Source: Candidatus Tectimicrobiota bacterium
Lineage (GTDB): Bacteria; JACPSX01
Reading direction: 5' to 3'
Length of the DNA: 10,755 bases
NCBI GenBank assembly: GCA_016193065.1
Contig: JACPSX010000260.1
Location: forward strand, 1-10,755
This document shows, in pieces, positions 7,144-10,755 of this stretch. Below the pieces are notes generated by a model. That model saw only the letters and a list, made by a program, of their open reading frames with translations. It ran no database searches and was not told where the DNA came from. The position numbers and the translations under genes are program-made. The stretch's first letter is position 1, and the number at the start of each line of letters is the position of its first letter.

Positions 7144-7575
7144 ATGAAGAAAGGGATCATCGCAGTCGCTGTGGCAGCCATCCTGGCTGCCGGCACCCTG
7201 GCCTACGCTCAAGGCTTCGGTTACGGCAGAGGATACGGCCCGGGTCACGGCATGGGACCCGGCATGATGAGAGGGGGGATGATGGGCGGCCAGTGGGGCC
7301 AAGGGCCTAGGGGATTTGCCGGCCCGGGGGCAGGTTATGCGGGTGATCACCCCTGCTGGCAAGCCGCGAGCGCGACGGGGCAGCCTCTGACCAAGGAACA
7401 AGCCACGGCCCTCGTCCAGAACCGGCTCACCCGCTCCGGCAACCCGAACCTGAAGATCGGCAATGTGACCGAGAAGGACGGCATCTTTGAAGTGGAGATC
7501 GTGACCAAGGACAATTCCCTGGTGGAAAAAGTTCAGATCAACAAGCAGACCGGCTGGACACAGAGAGCCTTCTAA
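7144..7575 (+). CDS. Small secreted Met/Gly-rich protein with PepSY-like C-terminal region
   Basis: 143 residues with a clear signal peptide (MKKG, hydrophobic 5-20, AYA then Q23), so the mature protein of about 121 residues is periplasmic or exported. Residues 24-66 are Gly, Met, Tyr and Arg rich (GHGMGPGMMRGGMMGG at 34-49). One Cys (71) follows in DHPCW. The C-terminal half (81-143) has PLTKEQATALVQNRL, FEVEIVTKDNSLVEKV and INKQTGW, which resembles a single PepSY-type unit (helix, then strands ending in K-x-TG). AGGAGG sits just upstream of the ATG. The gene lies under a sigma-54 promoter, directly after the kinase and regulator genes, and ends in a strong terminator, so it is probably a one-gene output of that system. 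The position parallels ZraP of the ZraSR system, but the sequence is not obviously ZraP. Metal binding through Met is inference. Confidence 0.8.
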   Translation: MKKGIIAVAVAAILAAGTLAYAQGFGYGRGYGPGHGMGPGMMRGGMMGGQWGQGPRGFAGPGAGYAGDHPCWQAASATGQPLTKEQATALVQNRLTRSGNPNLKIGNVTEKDGIFEVEIVTKDNSLVEKVQINKQTGWTQRAF

Positions 7576-7593
7576 ACCCCTGCGCCAACGAAG

Positions 7594-7635
7594 AACTCCC
7601 CCGGGATAAATCAACCCCGGGGGAGTTTCATTTTT
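7594..7635 (+). terminator. Intrinsic terminator after the Met/Gly-rich protein gene
   Basis: AACTCCCCCGGG (7594-7605) pairs perfectly with CCCGGGGGAGTT (7616-7627) around a 10-base loop, followed by a T-rich run (to 7635). It lies 19 bases after the stop codon and separates this unit from the reductase-thiolase pair. Confidence 0.9.
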
Positions 7636-7685
7636 CGCAGTTTTGGTTGGAGCAGGCGCTACAGGCAAATGATGCGATTTCCTCA

Positions 7686-7714
7686 TTTACATCAGTCCAG
7701 CCTGGCCCCAATAT
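7686..7714 (+). promoter_or_regulatory. Possible sigma-70-type promoter of the reductase-thiolase operon
   Basis: TTTACA (7686-7691, 5 of 6 matches to -35) is followed after 17 bases by CAATAT (7709-7714, a poor -10). The palindrome ACAATTGT lies directly after it at 7718-7725. A promoter is expected here because a strong terminator lies upstream, but the -10 is weak. Confidence 0.3.
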
Positions 7715-7792
7715 GGGACAATTGTTCAAAGCGCCCAAAGGGTGCGAGGAAGGGAAGGATCACCACCCTAGGACGGAAGGAGGAATCTGCAC

Positions 7793-8536
7793 ATGGTGTT
7801 AGATGGGAAGGCCGCAATCGTTACCGGTGCCAGCATGGGGATCGGAGCCGCCATGGCCATCGATCTCGCCGAGAACGGGGCCGATGTGGCCATTAACTAC
7901 CGCAAGCACGACGCCGAAGCCCGGGAAATTGCCAACAAGATCGAGGCGGCGGGGCGCCGCTGTCTGGTCATCAAGGCCGATGTCTCCTCCTTCACGGATG
8001 CCGAAAAAATGGTGGCCGAAGTGAGGGAGAAATTCGGCCGGCTGGACATCCTGGTGAACAACGCGGGGATCAACTGGGACGGGGTCATCTGGAAGATGAC
8101 CGAGGAGCAGTGGGACACGGTGCTCACCATCAACCTGAAGGGCTACTTCAATTATGCCCGGGCGGTGGCGGGAATTTTCCGCGAGCAAAAATCGGGGAAG
8201 ATCGTGAACATCACCTCCATCAACGGCCTCAGGGGAAAATTCGGGCAGACCAATTACTCGGCCGCCAAAGCAGGAATCATCGGCTTCACCAAGGCCCTGG
8301 CCAAGGAACTGGGCCGCTCCAACGTGAATGTGAACGCCGTGGCCCCCGGCTTCATTCTGACCCCCATGTACGAGTCAGTTCCCGAAGACGTCAAGCAGCA
8401 GGCGATCAACGAGATCGCGCTGGGGCGCCCGGGGAAGCCCGAAGAAGTGGCCGCCGTGGTCACCTTCCTGTGCTCCGAAAAGGCCCGCCACATCCACGGA
8501 GAAATTATTAAGGTGGACGGCGGGCAATATATATAA
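7793..8536 (+). CDS. Acetoacetyl-CoA reductase / 3-oxoacyl-ACP reductase (PhaB/FabG-like SDR)
   Basis: A complete 247-residue classical short-chain dehydrogenase; the ATG is preceded by GGAGG with an 8-base spacer. The Rossmann motif TGASMGIG (11-18), NYRKHD (35-40, with Arg37 favouring NADPH), NNAG (89-92) and the catalytic tetrad Asn114, Ser142, Tyr155 and Lys159 are all present, with a C-terminal VDGGQYI. SINGLRGKFGQTNYSAAKAG (142-161) resembles acetoacetyl-CoA reductases of the PhaB group more than housekeeping FabG. The thiolase gene 98 bases downstream supports reduction of acetoacetyl-CoA to 3-hydroxybutyryl-CoA, as in polyhydroxybutyrate synthesis. No PHA synthase, phasin or acyl carrier protein gene is in the window, so a fatty-acid or other 3-oxoacyl role remains possible. 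Confidence 0.9.
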   Translation: MVLDGKAAIVTGASMGIGAAMAIDLAENGADVAINYRKHDAEAREIANKIEAAGRRCLVIKADVSSFTDAEKMVAEVREKFGRLDILVNNAGINWDGVIWKMTEEQWDTVLTINLKGYFNYARAVAGIFREQKSGKIVNITSINGLRGKFGQTNYSAAKAGIIGFTKALAKELGRSNVNVNAVAPGFILTPMYESVPEDVKQQAINEIALGRPGKPEEVAAVVTFLCSEKARHIHGEIIKVDGGQYI

Positions 8537-8586
8537 CGGCAAGCATTCAACCGTCAGCACTCAGCAAAATATCACCTCCACCCATT

Positions 8587-8609
8587 CCCTCCCCCTGCGA
8601 GGGGGAGGG
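8587..8609. repeat. GC-rich hairpin between the reductase and thiolase genes
   Basis: CCCTCCCCCT (8587-8596) and AGGGGGAGGG (8600-8609) form a perfect 10-bp stem around GCG. It is followed by a G-rich run rather than a T-run, so it is not a standard terminator. The surrounding C/G-biased block (about 8574-8631) looks like an inserted dispersed palindromic repeat that lengthens an otherwise short intergenic gap. It could stabilise or attenuate the message between the two genes. Confidence 0.55.
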
Positions 8610-8634
8610 TTGGGGAGGGGGCACGGAGGAACAC

Positions 8635-9825
8635 ATGGAACTGAAAGATATCGTCGCAGTGAGCGCCGTGCGGACTCCCATGGGCCGCTTTGGAGGAACA
8701 CTGAAAGACATCCCGGCCTGGGATCTGGGCGGCATTGCCATTGCCAGCGCCCTCAAACGTGTCGATCTGAGAGGCGACCAGGTCAGCGAGGTGATTTACG
8801 GCAACTGCCGCCAGGCCGGCAACGGGCCTAACCCTTCCCGGACCGCCTCCATCAAAGGGGGAATCCCCCGCTCGGTTTCCACCCAGACCATCAACATGGC
8901 CTGTCCCTCGGGGATGAAGACCATTGCCCTGGCCTCACTGTCCATTCGAGCCGGCGACTCGGAAATCGTCGTGGTCGGAGGCATGGACAGCATGAGCACG
9001 ATCCCCTACCTCCTGAAGGGAGTGCGCTGGGAAGGGTTCAAGATGGGGGACAAGACCCTCCTGGACGGCTGGAGCGACAGCATCGATCCTTTGTGCAACA
9101 TGGGGATGGGACAGACCGCCGAAAACCTGGTGGAGAAATACGGGATCAGCCGCCAGGAGCAGGATCAGTTTGCCGTCGATAGCCACCAGAAAGCGGCCCG
9201 GGCCCAGGACGAGGGCTGGTTTGACAACGAGATCGTCCCCGTGGAGATTCCACCCCAGGGGAAAACTCCGGGAATCAACTTCACGAAGGACGAAAGCATC
9301 CGCCGCGACACCACCCTGGAGAAGATGGCCACTCTGCCCGCCGCCTTTAAGAAAGGGGGCACGGTCACTGCTGCAAACGCCTGCGGGATGACGGACGGGG
9401 CTACGGCTCTGATCCTCATGTCGCGGGATAAGGCCAAGTCCCTGGGGCTGAAACCGCTCTTCTCTCTGCTGGCTTATTCCTCTACCGCCGTGGACCCCGA
9501 GACCATGGGGGAAGGGCCGGGCGTCGCCATCCCGCTGGCCCTAAAGCACGCGGGCATGGCGCTGAACGACATGGACCTGATCGAGGTCAACGAGGCTTTC
9601 GCCGTCCAGATCCTGGCCAACGAGCGGGTTCTGCAGTGGGACCGCAGCAAGTTGAACGTCCACGGCGGGGCCATTGCCCTGGGCCACCCCACGGGGATCA
9701 GCGGGGCCCGCATCGTCGGCACCCTGTACAACGCCCTGAGCCGCCTCAACAAGGAGCTGGGCATCGCCTCCATTTGCGGAGGCGGGGGAGTGACGATGGG
9801 AATGATCATCCGGCGGGAAAACTAG
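8635..9825 (+). CDS. Acetyl-CoA C-acetyltransferase (thiolase)
   Basis: A complete 396-residue thiolase, the usual length; the ATG is preceded by GGAGG. Thiolases condense two acetyl-CoA to acetoacetyl-CoA or cleave 3-oxoacyl-CoA. The nucleophile Cys90 is in NMACPSG (87-93), followed by the VNEAF motif (318-322), His351 in GGAIALGHPTGISGAR (344-359) and Cys381 in CGGGGVT (381-387). The His loop has T-G-I where IGASG is common, and the last motif is CGGGGVT rather than CIGGGMG; both catalytic cysteines and the histidine are kept. Pairing with the upstream PhaB-like reductase suggests the biosynthetic direction, but beta-oxidation specificity cannot be excluded. The stop codon TAG (9823-9825) lies inside the left end of the palindromic element, so the last residues may have been altered by that insertion. 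Confidence 0.93.
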   Translation: MELKDIVAVSAVRTPMGRFGGTLKDIPAWDLGGIAIASALKRVDLRGDQVSEVIYGNCRQAGNGPNPSRTASIKGGIPRSVSTQTINMACPSGMKTIALASLSIRAGDSEIVVVGGMDSMSTIPYLLKGVRWEGFKMGDKTLLDGWSDSIDPLCNMGMGQTAENLVEKYGISRQEQDQFAVDSHQKAARAQDEGWFDNEIVPVEIPPQGKTPGINFTKDESIRRDTTLEKMATLPAAFKKGGTVTAANACGMTDGATALILMSRDKAKSLGLKPLFSLLAYSSTAVDPETMGEGPGVAIPLALKHAGMALNDMDLIEVNEAFAVQILANERVLQWDRSKLNVHGGAIALGHPTGISGARIVGTLYNALSRLNKELGIASICGGGGVTMGMIIRREN

Positions 9826-9960
9826 CAGGCTGCTGAAAAAGTCCCTTTCGTGGTTCGACAAGCTCACCACGAACGGAGAAACTTCCAGAATTTCAATGCG
9901 TGCTCCGTTCGCCCTGAGCGCGTCGAAGGGTGAACGGAGGGTTTTTCAGCAGCCTGCTAG
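9822..9960. mobile_element. 139-bp palindromic REP/MITE-like element between convergent genes
   Basis: Perfect 19-bp terminal inverted repeats (CTAGCAGGCTGCTGAAAAA at 9822-9840; its complement at 9942-9960) enclose two inner hairpins. The first is TTCGTGGT/ACCACGAA (9847-9854 and 9866-9873). The second is a 13-bp stem with one G-T pair (9903-9915 and 9927-9939). The loops, TCGACAAGCTC and GAGCGCGTCGA, are approximate reverse complements, so the whole unit is two related hairpins in inverted orientation, like a BIME or small MITE. AAAA flanks both ends (9818-9821 and 9961-9964), a possible target duplication. It encodes no transposase. It lies between the convergent thiolase and thioredoxin-like genes and could serve as a two-way terminator. 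Confidence 0.8.
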
Positions 9961-9966
9961 AAAACA

Positions 9967-10563
9967 TTATTTCCCCAAACCGCTGACGATTTCCGCCCGG
10001 AGATCATCGTACGACACGGCACCATCAATCCGCTTGCGAACGATTCCCTGACGGTCAATCAGGATCGTGATGGGATAGCCGTCGACCTTGTAAGCGCTCA
10101 TGTCTCGACGGTTCCCCAGGAGATGGGGCCAGGCGCTGAAATGAGACTTGGCGAAGCGCTCAACGAGCGCCGGTGTGTCGCGGGAATCGGCTGCAATGGT
10201 AAAAAACGCCATTTGATCCTTGTAGCTCTCATAGGCTCGACCCACGGTCGAGGCGAATATATCGCAGTAGGGTCACCCGGTCCAGATGAACTCGACCAGC
10301 ACAGGCTTTTTGCCAATGTAGTCGGCCAGCGCGTAGCGCTTCCCCGAGAGGTCGGGAAGCTGAAAGTCGGGGGCCTTTGCCCCCACAGCGGCACCTTCTG
10401 CTACACCCCCCGACCCTGAACCGGAAAGCCATCCGGATTGGTACAGCACCACTCCGATTCCCACGGCCACGAGCCCCAAGATGCCGAAAGCCCAGAGGGG
10501 GAATTTGCGCTTCGGGGCGCTCTTTGCCCGGGAACCTTGTTTGCGCTTCTTCTTCGATGCCAC
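9967..10563 (-). CDS. TlpA/thioredoxin-like selenoprotein, UGA read as selenocysteine (UPYC active site)
   Basis: Read with TGA 10273-10275 as selenocysteine, this is a 198-residue protein starting at GTG 10561-10563, five bases after GAAGGAGG. A Lys/Arg-rich N-terminus (1-20) and one membrane segment (about 22-41) place a thioredoxin-fold domain outside the cytoplasm. GAKAPDFQLPDLSGK (61-75) is the AhpC/TlpA entry motif. Then comes VEFIWTG-U97-PYC100, with the selenocysteine at the first position of the CxxC redox centre. FFTIAADSRDTPALVERF (120-137) and VDGYPITILID (160-170, cis-Pro164) complete the fold. The frame is unbroken on both sides of the TGA, and a hairpin follows where a bSECIS belongs. 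Its likely job is periplasmic thiol-disulfide exchange together with the VKOR encoded 11 bases upstream. Conventional calling would give two fragments. The alternative, a nonsense-mutated pseudogene, is less likely because the TGA sits exactly at the catalytic site. Confidence 0.87.
10236..10252 (-). promoter_or_regulatory. Candidate bacterial SECIS hairpin for UGA 10273-10275
   Basis: In the mRNA sense, CUCGACC (nucleotides 21-27 after the UGA) pairs perfectly with GGUCGAG (31-37) around a GUG loop. Bacterial SECIS elements place a short apical stem with a G(U)-containing loop roughly 16-37 nucleotides after the UGA for SelB binding. The position and loop G/U fit. The lower stem is poor and the loop is small, so structure prediction should be checked. 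Confidence 0.6.
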
Positions 10564-10574
10564 TTGATCCTCCT

Positions 10575-10755
10575 TCAATGTTCGAGAACAGCGACCCGGG
10601 TACCCGGCTTCCGGGTGCTCGGAACCCGGGAGGTCGCCCGCAAGGATAACAGGAAAATAGCAATAATGAATGCGAAAACCGTCAGGCAGTACGGACAAAA
10701 CGTTTTGAGGACAAAAGCTTCCACCGAGGTTAAATAACATTCAAATACCAGGGCG
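10575..10755 (-). CDS. Vitamin K epoxide reductase (VKOR) family membrane protein, C-terminal end (cut by right edge)
   Basis: The last 59 residues are visible, entering from the right edge and ending at TGA 10575-10577. YLTSVEAFVLKTFCPYCLTV is the typical VKOR transmembrane segment with the quinone-side CPYC redox motif, followed by a hydrophobic helix (FAFIIAIFLLSL) and a basic tail (RATSRVPSTRKPGTR). Bacterial VKOR is the functional counterpart of DsbB: it reoxidises a periplasmic thioredoxin-like partner and passes electrons to quinone. The N-terminal helices and the loop cysteines are outside the window. Its stop is 11 bases before the start of the selenocysteine-containing thioredoxin-like gene, so the two are almost certainly co-transcribed. 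The frame is too short and lacks a start here, so it is easily missed. Confidence 0.85.
   Translation of the reverse strand, partial: ALVFECYLTSVEAFVLKTFCPYCLTVFAFIIAIFLLSLRATSRVPSTRKPGTRVAVLEH

Noticed and set aside
7718-7725. ACAATTGT palindrome as a repressor operator for the reductase-thiolase operon
   Set aside because: Eight bases is too short to distinguish from chance and no regulator gene adjoins; it is mentioned only with the weak promoter.
10273-10740. Reading the right-hand half of the thioredoxin-like gene as a separate protein starting near 10740 and ending at the TGA
   Set aside because: That start lies inside the VKOR coding sequence in another frame, and the real start (GTG 10561-10563) has a strong GGAGG. 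Ending at the TGA would remove the whole redox centre.

Overview
This is a GC-rich bacterial chromosomal segment with densely packed genes. A group-III phosphofructokinase remnant, a tungsten-type aldehyde:ferredoxin oxidoreductase, a sigma-54-dependent two-component system, a selenoprotein and a VKOR homologue together suggest an anaerobic or facultatively anaerobic bacterium of the former Deltaproteobacteria (Desulfobacterota) or a neighbouring phylum. This placement is inference from gene content; no rRNA or other marker gene is present.

Layout. (1) 1-837, minus strand: the N-terminal part of a membrane-anchored or secreted gamma-glutamyltransferase, cut by the left edge. (2) 838-1646: a decayed stretch holding a frameshifted C-terminal fragment of a 6-phosphofructokinase and a hairpin repeat. 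(3) 1647-3494, minus: a complete AOR-family oxidoreductase. (4) 3768-6955, plus: a membrane histidine kinase and an NtrC-type response regulator, nearly abutting. (5) 6956-7635: an inverted-repeat cluster, a good -24/-12 promoter, a small secreted Met/Gly-rich protein and a strong terminator, which together look like the target unit of the two-component system. (6) 7793-9825, plus: a PhaB/FabG-like reductase and a thiolase, the two steps from acetyl-CoA to 3-hydroxybutyryl-CoA. (7) 9822-9960: a 139-bp palindromic REP/MITE-like element between convergent genes; its left terminal repeat supplies the thiolase stop codon. (8) 9967-10755, minus: a VKOR-family membrane protein (C-terminal end only) followed 11 bases later by a TlpA/thioredoxin-like protein.

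The most striking observation is in the last unit. The thioredoxin-like gene has an in-frame TGA at 10273-10275, exactly where the first cysteine of the redox CxxC motif should be (W-T-G-TGA-P-Y-C). The protein continues in the same frame for 101 more recognisable codons, and a hairpin lies 21-37 nucleotides after the TGA, where a bacterial SECIS element is expected. I read it as a 198-residue selenoprotein with a U-P-Y-C active site, encoded with VKOR, the membrane enzyme that reoxidises such partners. An ordinary gene caller would split it into two truncated ORFs.

The second point of interest is the self-contained regulatory circuit. A kinase with a Met-rich extracytoplasmic segment and a sigma-54 activator are followed by three TGTCGRA half-sites, a TGGCAC-N5-cTGCA promoter and a secreted Met-rich protein with a PepSY-like C-terminus. 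The layout resembles ZraSR/ZraP envelope-stress and metal systems, but the effector is a different protein.
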